A DNA stretch of 64,000 nt from Cadophora sp. MPI-SDFR-AT-0126 (taxonomy: Eukaryota > Ascomycota > Leotiomycetes > Helotiales > Ploettnerulaceae). A program made the position numbers and the translations under genes. Positions 9,750 to 20,670 of the stretch are shown one piece after another. Within the stretch, counting starts at the first letter, position 1. The number at the start of each line of letters is the position of its first letter. The stretch covers positions 1,240,001-1,304,000 of the forward strand of contig JAGMVK010000016.1 of assembly GCA_020747065.1 (NCBI GenBank), in the 5' to 3' direction. The notes below the pieces were generated by a model that made no database searches, had not been told where the DNA came from, and saw only the letters and a program-made list of their open reading frames with translations.

Positions 9750-12700
9750 ATGCCATCCCGCGGGCTGCCCCCCTCGTCCTCCACTACTACGCCCCATTCA
9801 TCAGCTCACGCTTCCACTCCTGCTTCTCTTCCCAGTCACCGTTACAGTCACACCAGTCATGTCTCTGCCTCCTCTGCCTCCTCTCACTCGAATATAGAAG
9901 GCAGAGATATCCCACTCTCTACACTCTCCCATCCTCACTCGACAGCCCAAGGGTATGCCGACGAAGACGACGACGAAGAACTCGACCCCGAATCAACAGG
10001 CGCCCTCCTTCGACAGCACATTCGAGACAGTGCCGAGGATGAGATCGCAAACAACCATACCGAATCCATAGGACCCCTCCGCAGACTCGCAGGACTGATG
10101 TCCAAAGCACCCCTCCTCCTGCGGTCTGCGCCAGGCTTTGGCACAGGCTCGTACGGAGCAGTACCAATCGGGGCATCGACAGAGACTAGCGATGAGGACG
10201 ATGCAGATATAGCGAAGCAGGAAGGCAGGAGGAAGGAGTCTAGGTTGAGGAATACCATAAGTTCGGGGACTCTTGGCTCCAGGTCGGGAGATTCAACACG
10301 CAGGAGACCTTCGAATGCTAGGCGGAAGAGTTCTCCGACAGACGACGAAGAGGTGCCTCTGGAGAGCAGGCTGGGAAAGAGAGGAATACCAATTCCGAAT
10401 ACAGAACAGGATTCTACAGACTCGTCAGACGAAGCTATAGACGATGCGTCTACGACGAACGAGGAGGATCCTCCAGACAATTCTCCATACCCACAAGTTC
10501 GAGCTTCTGTGTCTGCAGTAGACAATACGGCCCTCTCGATTAATACCCCGCGCATGTGGGTACTGTCCCTCCTATTTGCTATCCTCGGATCTTCAACAAA
10601 TCTTTTCTTTTCTTTACGATACCCCAGCGTCTCGATTACACCAGTTATTGCATTGTTACTTGTACATCCCCTCGGTCTTTTATGGGACCAAATTTTCAAA
10701 CGACGAGACGATCCCACGGAGGAGTTTTTAGACGGCTTTAAAATTGCGAACACAGATACGAATTACGAACACAAGGGGAAATGGAGGCAGGCGAGGATAT
10801 GGTTGGGACAAGGGAGGTGGAACGAGAAGGAACATAGCTGTGTTTATATCAGCAGTAATGTCTCTTTTGGGTTTGCATTTGCAACCGATGTCATTGTCGA
10901 GCAAACGCATTTCTACAATCAGAAAGTCAGCATCACATATCAGCTACTTCTGATTCTGTCGACGCAGATCCTCGGATACACTTTTGCCGGATTGACAAGG
11001 CGGTTTCTGGTACGACCTGGGGGGATGATATGGCCTGGGACTTTGATGTCTGCGGCCATGTTCACAACATTGCACAAAGAGGAGAATACGGTCGCCAATG
11101 GATGGAAGATTACTCGGTGGAAGTTCTTCTTCATCGTCTGGGCCTCGTCGTTTGCATTCTACTTTCTCCCGGGACTTCTTATGCCAGCACTGAGTTATTT
11201 CAGTGTCGTGACATGGTTCTTCCCTAAGAACGTGGTGGTTGCGAATTTGTTTGGTGTGGCTTCGGGTCTTGGACTTTTCCCAGTCACATTTGATTGGGCG
11301 CAGATTGCCTACATCGGATCTCCACTTCTCACTCCTTTCTGGGCTGCCATGAATGTGGTTGGAGGTCTTGTGATTGTCATGTGGATATTGGCTCCTATTG
11401 CATATTACAAGAATCTCTTCTTCTCTTCGTATATGCCGATTCTTTCTTCGGCTGTGTTCGACAATACCGGGAAGATATACGATGTCAGCAAGATCTTGAC
11501 GGAAGATTTTCTGTTCGACAGTGAAGCATATCACAAATATAGCAGAGTGTACCTACCCATCACATATGTTCTCAGCTACGGACTGCAATTCGCTGCACTC
11601 GCATCTCTTCTCACACATACTGCTTGTTGGCATGGGAAGGATATCTGGAAGCAATGGTCAAGGTCGTTGAAAGAGGTGGAAGGAGAGACAAAGACAACAT
11701 ACACGCCACTGAATGGGGTTGATGGTGGACGACTGAGAAGATCGGATTCCAATATGGACAACATTATCAGCCAGGAAGATGTGCACAATCGCTTGATGAG
11801 GAGGTACAAAGATGCACCAATAAGTTGGTATTTGATCACATTCGTGAGCATGACCGCGGTGGGTATGTTCGTAGTTGAATAGTAAGTCTTCCATTTTTGA
11901 AATTATTCGATCTGACTGGTCTAGTTACCCCGTGCATCTTCCATGGTATGGACTCCTCCTTGCTTTGGGGATATGCTCGATCCTCTTCATTCCCATTGGG
12001 ATCGTAATGGCCATCACCAATCAGCACACCAGTATCTACCTAATCTGCCAACTCGTCTGTGGTGCAGTGTTCCCCGGCAGACCGGTTGCAAACATGGTCT
12101 TCGTCACATATGGTTACATTTCCTCAGCCCAAGGCATCAAATTCTCAGCCGATCTCAAACTCGGCCATTACATGAAAATACCCCCTCGAATCCTCTTCTC
12201 TGTCCAAATGGCCGCAACAATCGTCTCATCAATCACCCAAATCATAGTCCTAAATTGGATGTTCGCGAACGTGCCTCGGATATGCACTCCGAATGCAGTC
12301 AATGGTTTCGTCTGTCCCCTTGCACGCGTCCATTTCAACGGTAGCATCCTCTGGGGAGTCGTCGGACCCAAGGAATTCTTCGGCCGAAACGCAACATATC
12401 ACGCTCTCGTCTGGTGTTTTCCAATCGGTGCCATCGCCCCTATCATCCTCTGGCTCTACGCTCGCAACAAGAAAGGCAACATCATCCGCAAGATCAACCT
12501 CCCCGTCCTCTTCGGCTCTCTCAGCTGGATCCCACCCGCCACAGGCCTCAACTTCTCGGTCTGGGCCCTCGTCTGCTACCTCTTCAACTACGTCATCCGA
12601 CGGCGCGCAGGAGCCTGGTGGGCTAAATACACCATGACGCTCAGCGCGGCTCTGGACTCGGGCCTGGCTTTCGGACTGGTGACGGTGTTCTTTGGATTCG

Positions 12701-12828
12701 TGTACCCCGGTCTGATGGAGGGCTTCAAGTGGTGGGGTACGGAGATTTATAAGAGGGGGTGTGATTGGAATGCATGTCCGTGGAAGGTTGTGCCTGAGGG
12801 ACAGCATTTTGGTCCGGATACTTGGTAG
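9750..12828 (+). CDS. OPT-family oligopeptide transporter, 1011 aa
   Basis: Two exons (9750-11881 and 11925-12828) are joined by a 43-bp GT-AG intron that splits a Tyr codon (GAATA|gtaagt...ctag|T). Residues 1-260 are a long disordered Ser/Asp/Glu/Arg-rich cytosolic extension. Thereafter come about 14-16 hydrophobic segments typical of the OPT family, starting NTPRMWVLSLLFAILGSSTN and including the family signatures SISSNVSFGFAFATDVIVEQ-like, IWPGTLMSAAMF and the late QLVCGAVFPGRPVANMVF, which matches the conserved G-x-x-x-PGRPxAN segment. The usual fungal length is about 750-900 aa, so the N-terminal extension is long. It likely imports tetra/pentapeptides, glutathione or metal chelates by proton symport. 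Nothing here identifies the substrate. Confidence 0.93.
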
Positions 12829-14381
12829 GCTGCTGAATAGAACTGGGGATAGGGATGGGCGTTTGGTTTGGGGCTTAGGCCTTGGGATTTGGGAGAGATG
12901 GAAGGAGATGGACATGGATAGGTGCATATATACCAATGGAATGGCATGGATTGGTTATTCTGCGCTTTACTTTTTGATGTCTTTGGTGACTTCCTCTTTT
13001 CTCTTCTCTTTTTTTTTTGGTTTGAGTAAGTCTCGTACCTTCATTCATCAGCTTCGATGGCCCGAGACGATTACTCAATCAATACGCCTGTGATTCCAGA
13101 AATGCAAAATGGACTCGCTTTTCAGGAATGTTAAGTCTGAACTATAGCGGGTCTGCGGGATGGCGAGAGAGAGAGTGAAGGAGAAGGAGATGGGGTGTTA
13201 GAGTTGAGATGTTGAGTGTAGACAGATGTGACGAGTCTTGGTATGTGCAGGCTGCCGCGAGACATGGGACATTGGGAGGATATGTTGTCACGACGCCCGT
13301 CATCATCAGGGAGTTGAGGTTGAAGGTTGAGGTTCAGGCTTTTGTTTTTTGGAATGATTATTTGGAAGGCATTTGGTTCGTAGACTGGGGTGGCTGGGAA
13401 TGAGTGAAGGTGGATGTATGCTTTGACGGATGAAATTTGGCAACGCGGCGGATATTGTTTGTCTGTAGATGGGGTGAGAGAAATTGGAGGAAGGGGTTGG
13501 TGTTGGAAGTTCTGTGTGCTGGATTTTGGTAAGACTTTGCGTGCTTCCACGGAGTTGGCGAGTTGTCTAGTCGAAGAGTGAAGTGAGCGTGAAGAGATCC
13601 TTGGGCTTGAAAAAATGGATGGTCTGCGGAAAATTCTTTCTTGTTGTGGAAGAGACATGTTATAATTTCCATCATGCCAAAGATCCAATTTGCAATCTGC
13701 CTAAATACTTACGTGCAGTTCCCGCAGGACGATCTCCACGCGGTCTGGTAGGAGCCTAGAGGGAAGCCGAGGTTCTACCTTTGTTCTCATCTTGTTGGAA
13801 ATGTTCCTCTTGCAAACGAAAGAAAACACGCCAAGGATCGGTGATGTACAAGTATCTCGCACTGGTTAAATATAAATACGATGAGGGGTATTGACATAAT
13901 CCAGCCTTCTCATTGGCACGCTTAGAACTCCAGGTCTCGGTTCCCTCAGGGGGAGGGGTAAAAAGGATAATGCCACCGCAGAAATATTCTTCCGACTTTA
14001 ATTTGAGCTGCCAGGTACGAGATGCTTCCATGAGTCACCGCATTTCCTCATCCAAAGTTTGAATCCCCGTCGACTTGGATCAGATGCCAGAACCTAAATT
14101 TCTACTACGTGACGGGCCGATCTCTCCTAGCTTCCGAAACTATTGCGGGGATTCCCCAGTTTAAAAACAACTGGACGTGAGGTTCGTAACTTTAAAGTGA
14201 TTAGTGGCAGGGATAGCAACAGCAGATTATTTCTTGAACGGTCATCTTGCAGCTGCCAACTGCGAGATGACCGAGATTGTGCAGCTGCCAGAGGGGTTTC
14301 TTGGGAAGGGGATCAGAATATAATGAGCTGGATGGCCAACCTTCAAACATCACGATCAGCCCAAATCTAACGTCTTTCACC
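12829..14381. other. Intergenic region between the OPT transporter and beta-glucosidase genes
   Basis: A minus-strand open frame of 185 codons at 13131-13688 is rich in Ser/Pro/Gln and lacks any recognisable domain; I do not call it. The right end should carry the beta-glucosidase promoter. No repeat or RNA gene was seen. Confidence 0.4.
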
Positions 14382-16824
14382 ATGAGGTTCCTTCTTGCAG
14401 GATCTGCTGTGCTCTCGATAGCTGTAGCCGCAGATGTCAAGCCATTGTATAAAGATCCGAAAGCCAGCGTCGATGACAGAGTCGCAGATCTGCTGTCTCG
14501 TATGACAATTGAGGACAAAACAGCCCAGCTGATTCAAGGCGACATCTCAAATTGGATCAATACCACTACCAATGCTTTCAATACCTCCGGACTTGCTTGG
14601 AATATGGCCACGAGGGCCGGTCAATTCTATGTCGGATACCCAGTTCCACAGCAATGGATCGCCGAAGGTGTGAAGAAAGCTCAGGACTATCTGGTTCACA
14701 ACACTACTCTTGGCATACCAGCTCTGGTGCAAAGTGAAGGCATTCACGGCTTTCTGATTGGCAATGCGACCATCTTCAATTCTCCAATTGCTCAAGGATG
14801 CTCCTGGAATCCCGATCTGATCAAGAAGATGGGGGCTGCCATTGCACAGGAGGCACTTGCGTTGGGAGTAAACCAGATTTTTGCTCCTCTGGGCGATCTG
14901 GCCAGAGAGTTGAGATGGGGTCGTGTAGAAGAAACGTTCAGTGAAGACGGATTCTTGTCCGGAGAGATGGGCTATTCTTACATTACTGGTAAGTATTTTC
15001 AACCGCGACGAAGAACGTTACTCACGCAAAATAGGCATGCAAAGTGGAAATGTCAGCTCAATGGTGAAGCATTTTGCTGGATTCGGAACCCCGGAGCAAG
15101 GTCTCAATGTCGGTCCATCTCACTACGGTGAAAGAGAACTGAGGACAACATATCTTCCATCATATAAGCGACAGATCATCGATGCTGGAGTGTACTCCAT
15201 CATGTCATCCTACTCGGATTTCGACGGTGTGCCTCTAGTTGCCAGCCAACACGTCTTGACTGATATCCTGAGAAATGAGTGGGGTTACAAGTACTGGGTT
15301 TCCAGTGATGCTGGTGGAACTGATCGCATCTGTGCTGCTTTTAAGATGTGCCAGGAAAAGCCAATCGACAAGGAGGCCGTCACGCTATACGCTCTCCCCG
15401 CTGGGAATGATGTTGAGATGGGAGGAGGATCATACAACTTTGCCACCATCCCAAAATTGATCAAAGATGGAAAGTTGAGCATCGAGACTGTTGACACTGC
15501 AGTTTCTCGCCTGCTGAGAGCCAAGTTCACCCAAGGACTATTCGAGAACCCATATCTGGGAGTTCCAGCCAACAAGGCAGCTTCAAAGATTCACACCAAG
15601 GAGAATGTTGCGCTTGCGAGAGAACTTGATGCCGAGTCTATCATCCTTCTGGAGAATCACAATAATGTTCTCCCCTTGTCGAAGAAAGCTAAGATTGCAG
15701 TCATCGGACCGATGGCACATGGTTACATGAATTATGGGGACTATGTGGTGAATGGCAGTCAATACCGTGGTGTCACGCCACTAGATGGAATCAAGGCTGC
15801 AAGCAAAGGAGGTGAGATCATTTCCGTAGTGCAGAGTTCCTTGCTGATGAAACAGTTGTGACATATGCGAAAGGATGCGAGCGATGGTCAAACGACCAGT
15901 CTGGCTTCGACGAAGCAGTAGCAACTGCTTCTGCTGCAGATGTTGCTGTTGTGGTTGTCGGAACTTGGTCGGTGAGTACAATCATCCTGTTTAGGTTCTT
16001 GGCTAATCCTTCAGCGCGATCAAAATCAACTTTGGCAAGGGCTGAATGCAACCACCGGCGAGCACATCGATTTGTCGTCACTGAACCTCGTTGGTGCCAT
16101 GCCTCACCTGGTCAAGGCAATCATTGACACCGGCAAACCTACCGTTGTTGTATTCTCCTCCGGAAAGCCCATCACGGAGTCCTGGATCTCGACGGAAGCT
16201 TCTGCATTGGTTCAACAATTCTATCCATCCGAAGAAGGCGGAAATGCACTCGCTGATGTGCTTTTCGGATCTGTCAACCCTAGTGGAAAGCTCTCAGTCG
16301 GATTCCCTCACGACGTTGGAACATTACCTATTTATTACGACTACCTGAACAGTGGACGAGGAAGCTATCCTGGAAAGGAATATCCCAACGGCACTCTACA
16401 ATTCGGATCTTCGTATGTTTTGAACACTCCCATGCCTCTGTATGAGTTCGGATATGGAAAGTCCTATTCCAGCTTCGCATACTCTGACTTCAAGTTGTCA
16501 AAAACTAATGTTTCCGCCACGGATTCCATTACTGCAACAGTAAAGGTCACAAACAACTCAACCAGAGACGGAAAGGAAGTCGTGCAGCTGTACGTCAAGG
16601 ACTTGGTGGCGTCGGTCGTGGTACCTAATATCCAGCTGAAAGGATTCTCGAAGGTGATGGTCAAAGCAGGGAAGTCGGTGACTGTGAAAATCCCGCTGGA
16701 TATTGAGAAGCTGGGCCTGTGGGATATCAAGATGAAATATGTGGTGGAACCTGGGGACTTCACGGTGTTTGTTGGAAGCTCGAGTGCGGACTTCAGAGCA
16801 AATGCTACCTTGACAGTGGGATGA
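14382..16824 (+). CDS. Secreted GH3 beta-glucosidase, 769 aa
   Basis: Four exons (14382-14988, 15035-15811, 15856-15971, 16015-16824) with GT-AG introns of 43-46 bp give one continuous frame. I chose the ATG at 14382 because it begins a clean signal peptide (MRFLLAGSAVLSIAVA); the frame is open about 35 codons further upstream. The order is GH3 N-terminal TIM barrel, alpha/beta sandwich, then a C-terminal fibronectin-III-like domain. The nucleophile is the Asp of WVSSDAGGTDR (about residue 294). KHFAGFG is the conserved substrate-binding KH segment, and the acid/base is probably the Glu of TTGEHIDL (about residue 516). Several N-x-S/T sites fit secretion. It should hydrolyse terminal beta-linked glucose from cellobiose or plant/fungal glucans outside the cell. 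Confidence 0.93.
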
Positions 16825-17583
16825 GAAGACTGTTAAAGATTTCAAGACGGTAGAGATTATAGAAAGAACCTTTCAGTGATCACAAATTGGGCATTTCCTT
16901 CAACCTTCCCGCCGTCTGAAGGCTGCTCAAAGGTATTTTTGCAGAAGGTGATCACTATACGAAGCGGTCTAGAAACTACTCGAATAGAGTCCGATGTACA
17001 TATGGAATTCTTAACAAAGTTAACAAGAGTTCTGTGTCTGGAACGACAAGAGGCAGATTACGATCCGAGGCATTCCATGTGCCAAGGCTAGTTCTCGGTT
17101 AGCCGGTTTGTTGATGTTCAGCATCCACAAAATGCAGCCTACCCAGAACTGATTAAGTGGAAAATTGTTTTCAAATATTCGCTGCTGATAATTTGAGTTC
17201 CTGGAACATCTCATTCACTAGTATTTGAGTGAATACTACATTGGCATTGAAATGTTCTGAAGCATTTAAACTCTCTACCCCGCCCCCACTTTTGCATCTC
17301 GTAATCCAACATAACGCGCCGTGTTAACCATTATTCCGTCCAGAGGTGCAACATTTGCAACACATTAATTCGACTGTCAAGTGCCATGACAAAGAGATAT
17401 AACTGTCGCTGCATGTATCTTCGATCCACGAGCCCTCAGACACAAACCACTTTGTGTCTGAGCCTTTTCGGGGTTTCGGTACAGGTATCACCGACGTAAA
17501 AACTTTCCATAAATACAAGGAGAAAAACTGTTCAGCCTCTTGATACTGAGATCTATCAAGTTTTACCTGAATCCAAAAAGAGC
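16825..17583. other. Intergenic region, nothing recognised
   Basis: The stretch holds the beta-glucosidase 3' UTR and the promoter of the following hydrolase. A CATAAATAC TATA-like element lies at about 17508-17516, 70 bp before the hydrolase start. No gene was seen. Confidence 0.4.
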
Positions 17584-18550
17584 ATGGCGTCAACAACACA
17601 ATTTGGGGCTGATCTTGCCTGGCCATTATGGGATTCCGAACCCGTACAAGGCGCATTCACCCTCCAAGCACATAAAAACCCCACAAATACCAACGGCGTC
17701 GTCAAAGATGTGACACGACCTTGGTTATTCGGATATAAGGCACCCAAGCCCAATGGCCGAGCTATTCTTATACTTGGTGGAGGTGGCTATGTTGAGCTTA
17801 TGGTCGGTAGAGAAGGCGTAGCAGTTGCACATTGTAAGTGATGCGACAGCAAAGAATTTTCTCAAATGGCTGGAGGAAACTCTCACGACATTGTATAAGC
17901 GTTGGTGATCTACTGCTTGCTGATATCAAAGTTGATTAGGGCTCACAAGTCTTGGATTCAGTGCATTTGTCCTTGTCCATCGCTTTCCGACTGCGAAGAC
18001 AGGTGCCCAAGCACCGGTAGATGATGCTCGTCGGTCATTGCGGTTGATGGAAGATAGTGGGCTAGCAATCAAAGGCCTGGGACTCTGCGGTTTGTCTTCT
18101 GGTGGTCATCTCGCGGCATCACTTCTGGCTTCGTATCCCACCTCTTGGACATATCCAAACCCCATGGAAGTGACGCCAAAGCCAGCCTTTGCCATTATCG
18201 GGTACGGACCAATATCTACGAATGCCGTTGGTAGAACCATCATTCCAGACAAAGCACCACTTGCGCCTCCAGAGAAGCAAGAGTTGTACGATACCGTCCA
18301 GCCGGACGTTCAGCTGGTTTCTCCTGCGCTTCCTACCTTCATTGTCTATTCTGGAAACGATCCTGTTGTTCCTGTTGTGAATGCGTACCGATTGACGGAA
18401 GGAATTACGAAGGCTGGAGGAGTGGTTGAGTTGCATGTTTTCGCTGACGCGCCCCATGGTTTTGGTATAGACACTGTCGATTTGCCGGTCTCCAATTGGC
18501 CCCAGATGTGTGAGGCCTGGTTGAAGCAGAACGGATTACTTGAAGTTTGA
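17584..18550 (+). CDS. Alpha/beta hydrolase (acetylesterase / BD-FAE-like), 286 aa
   Basis: Two exons (17584-17833, 17940-18550) are separated by a 106-bp GT-AG intron that splits a Trp codon. The oxyanion-hole glycines are LGGGGYVEL, in place of the classic HGGGW. The nucleophile elbow is GLSSG (Ser at about residue 136), the acid is in YSGNDPVVP and the catalytic His is in DAPHGFG. This is the fold and order of acetyl-xylan-esterase-like and BD-FAE-like serine hydrolases. There is no signal peptide, so it is probably cytosolic. The neighbouring beta-glucosidase suggests carbohydrate-ester turnover, but that is inference from proximity only. Confidence 0.85.
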
Positions 18551-18891
18551 AGCTTCTCGCCTAATAATAGTTCTATATTTAATCGTTCCAAACACGATCT
18601 ATAAATCTGTTCAGATTCTTATTTTAATATTTTGGAGATCTTCCTAGGATTCTCCTTCAGATTTAACTATTTTCAAGATTAAAATCTTCATAGGATTCTT
18701 TATAGGATTCTTTACAAGATTCTTCATAGGATTCTTCAAATCAGTATTAATTTTCTTAAGATAGAAGTCTTGCCAAGATAGATGTCTCACTAAGATACAA
18801 GTCTTTTTAAGATAGGGCTCTGACCAGATAAGAGCCTCGTTCACAGCGAGAGTAGACTTCTTCCAATTATCATTACTTTCCGTTCTTTACT
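18551..18891 (+). repeat. Degenerate GATTCTT repeat tract
   Basis: From about 18625 to 18790 the sequence is dominated by irregular repeats of AGGATTCTT/AAGATTCTT and then AAGATAGAAGTCTT-like words, with low GC. It marks the left edge of the decayed block that runs to about 25.5 kb. No gene was seen. Confidence 0.6.
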
Positions 18892-19741
18892 ATGGATAGA
18901 GTAATCGATCAGAGCGTCGAAGATCTACTAGACACAACCTTACGCTAGATCACAGCTGACAACTACGAATCCCAGAAGGCTAAAGTCTACGGCCAGGATG
19001 CACCAACATTCAATCATACATTTACTCTTGATCAAGATGCCGCCAACAATGGTGATTAGAACGCCTCAGCTTCCAAGCCCAATCAAGATCCAGCACCAGC
19101 CTGGGACGTAACTACGGGAGAAAATGATGATTGGGAGAAGTCTACAATTCCCGCAAACTCCACTTCCCCTGTCAAGCCCAAGAAAGATTCAGCATCAGCT
19201 TGAGACGTAATTCCAGGAGGAAGTGATAATTGGGAGAAGTCTGCAATTGCCGCAAACAAGTCCCTCCTTAGAGATATCAGGCCAACACTCTCAATTCAAC
19301 AATGCCTATCCCGAACAGTCGCATCCCTCTCCCGCTCTAAAATCGCAAGGAGTTGAACCCCAAAAGTTCCAGCAAACTCCTTCGCAGACTACAGATTAGA
19401 TGGCTCAACTGGAGCAAATGCAACGCTCCATTCAAGAGCAGATGCAGCAACTCCAGGAGCTATAACTCCAGCAACAGCAAAATCATCCTCAACTCCCCCA
19501 AGTCCAACCAAACGTGTACGGTCAAAACCTTCCTCAACTCTCCCAAGTCCAACCAAACATGTACGGTCAGATGATCCCTCAGCCCCCTCAGCCCTCCAGT
19601 TATGGTCAGAACCTCCCTCCTCAAATCTCCCAGTCCCAAGATATCGGCCAGAACTATCATCAAGCTGCCCCTCAAGATGGAAATATCAATAGCAACACGA
19701 CTGCATCAAATCCATGGGCAAGCCAGGATGCATGGAGATAA
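18892..19741 (+). pseudogene. Gln/Pro/Trp-rich protein, broken by RIP-like stops
   Basis: Starting at ATG 18892 a frame runs with stops at 18946 (TAG), 19057 (TAG) and 19201 (TGA), then shifts by one base near 19258 and continues with stops at 19397 (TAG) and 19463 (TAA) to a final TAA near 19741. Three of the stops sit where a Trp or Gln codon is expected: an AWDV...DNWEK unit occurs twice, and in the second copy its Trp is TGA. The C-terminal part has a repeated PQVQPN-VYGQNLPQL module and a Gln-rich helix. The family is unknown. The damage pattern (C-to-T, G-to-A) fits RIP. Confidence 0.6.
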
Positions 19742-19959
19742 GCTGGAGAAGGTCATGATGTAGATATTGGGAAAGGAGTGTCCCTCACCATGCGTGGACA
19801 GAAAGGAAGTTGGCGTTGTCATAGAACATACGTCTCGGAAATATTGGAATATGCGTTCCAGATATTGAACGTCATGAGTCAGATCTGATTCCACTGGCTG
19901 CTCATGGTCGTCATTGTCCACGATGCTCTGCTCTTGGACTGGAGCTGGATCCTTCGGCT

Positions 19960-20662
19960 TCTTTGTCTGAATGGCTGGCGTCGAAGTCCATCATCAACAA
20001 GAGTCCGTTGCGCTGGCGAGACAGAATGATTGCAAGACGATGGAAATCAGCACAGAAACCAACGTTGCCACCCATATTGGCGGCGGCTGTTCCATCGTAG
20101 CATATGAAATCATCTTCTGCACCTTGGTTATTGGCGGTAGATATCTGTAGATCTGCCCAGTATGGTTGGGTGAGCTTGATCTTACGATAGAGAATCTGTT
20201 GCTCAAGATACGGGACGACAAGGAGAATCTTCTTCGGAGGAAGATTGGGATCTGGAACACTGGCGATACTGACTTAATGTACTCAAAAATGATGAGGACA
20301 TTGATTGTGTTTCCTGTGGAAGTACCTCGGGCGTTTACGTACCAGTAGGCCTGCTTGAGGTTGACTGCGGATGGAAGAAGGCTACCCTTAGGGCATGGCT
20401 TCGTTGAGGAGAATGGCTCCTTCGGGCGGAAACCCTTGGAATGAACCTTCTGTGCCCAATTTTTGATGACTCTCCCAAGGGTGAAACGGTTATCGTTGAC
20501 ATTGAGATTCTTGTGGTAGATAATGTCCTTTCGGTAAAGGGCGAAGTTGACCAAATCGAACATTCCTGCCGCTATCTGAAGCTGCTCCTTCTGATCGCAC
20601 ACGGGCCGACTGAGTTCTGTCAGTCTGTGAAGGAATATATTCTTGTCCTGATACGAGAATAG
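19960..20662 (-). pseudogene. SF1 helicase pseudogene, C-terminal part (left of the hAT insertion)
   Basis: On the minus strand this codes for the second RecA-like domain (AAA_12 type) of a UPF1/DNA2-like superfamily-1 helicase. Recognisable pieces are EQLQIAAGMFDLVNF (the family's TEQLRMAxGMFDL), RGTSTGN and KMISYATM. In another frame near 19990-20080 come HRLAIILSRQRNGLLL, the equivalent of the family's QRLNVMLTRARxGLxI. The frame changes and the loss of the SFQGxE motif show that the gene is dead. The N-terminal part of the same gene lies at 24562-25510, beyond the transposon. Confidence 0.7.
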
Positions 20663-20670
20663 ATTGTAGA
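20663..20670 (+). repeat. 8-bp target-site duplication of the hAT element (left copy)
   Basis: ATTGTAGA stands immediately before the left terminal inverted repeat and is repeated exactly at 24554-24561 after the right one. An 8-bp duplication is diagnostic of the hAT superfamily. Confidence 0.92.

Noticed and set aside
9935..10753. Long minus-strand frame opposite the OPT N-terminus
   Set aside because: Shadow of the serine/acidic codon bias of the real plus-strand gene, which has clear OPT motifs.
12250..12936. Long minus-strand frame opposite OPT exon 2
   Set aside because: Antisense shadow; no recognisable protein features.
13131..13688. Minus-strand open frame of 185 codons
   Set aside because: Ser/Pro/Gln-rich, no domain, no helix pattern, no neighbouring exon; it looks like a chance frame in an intergenic region.
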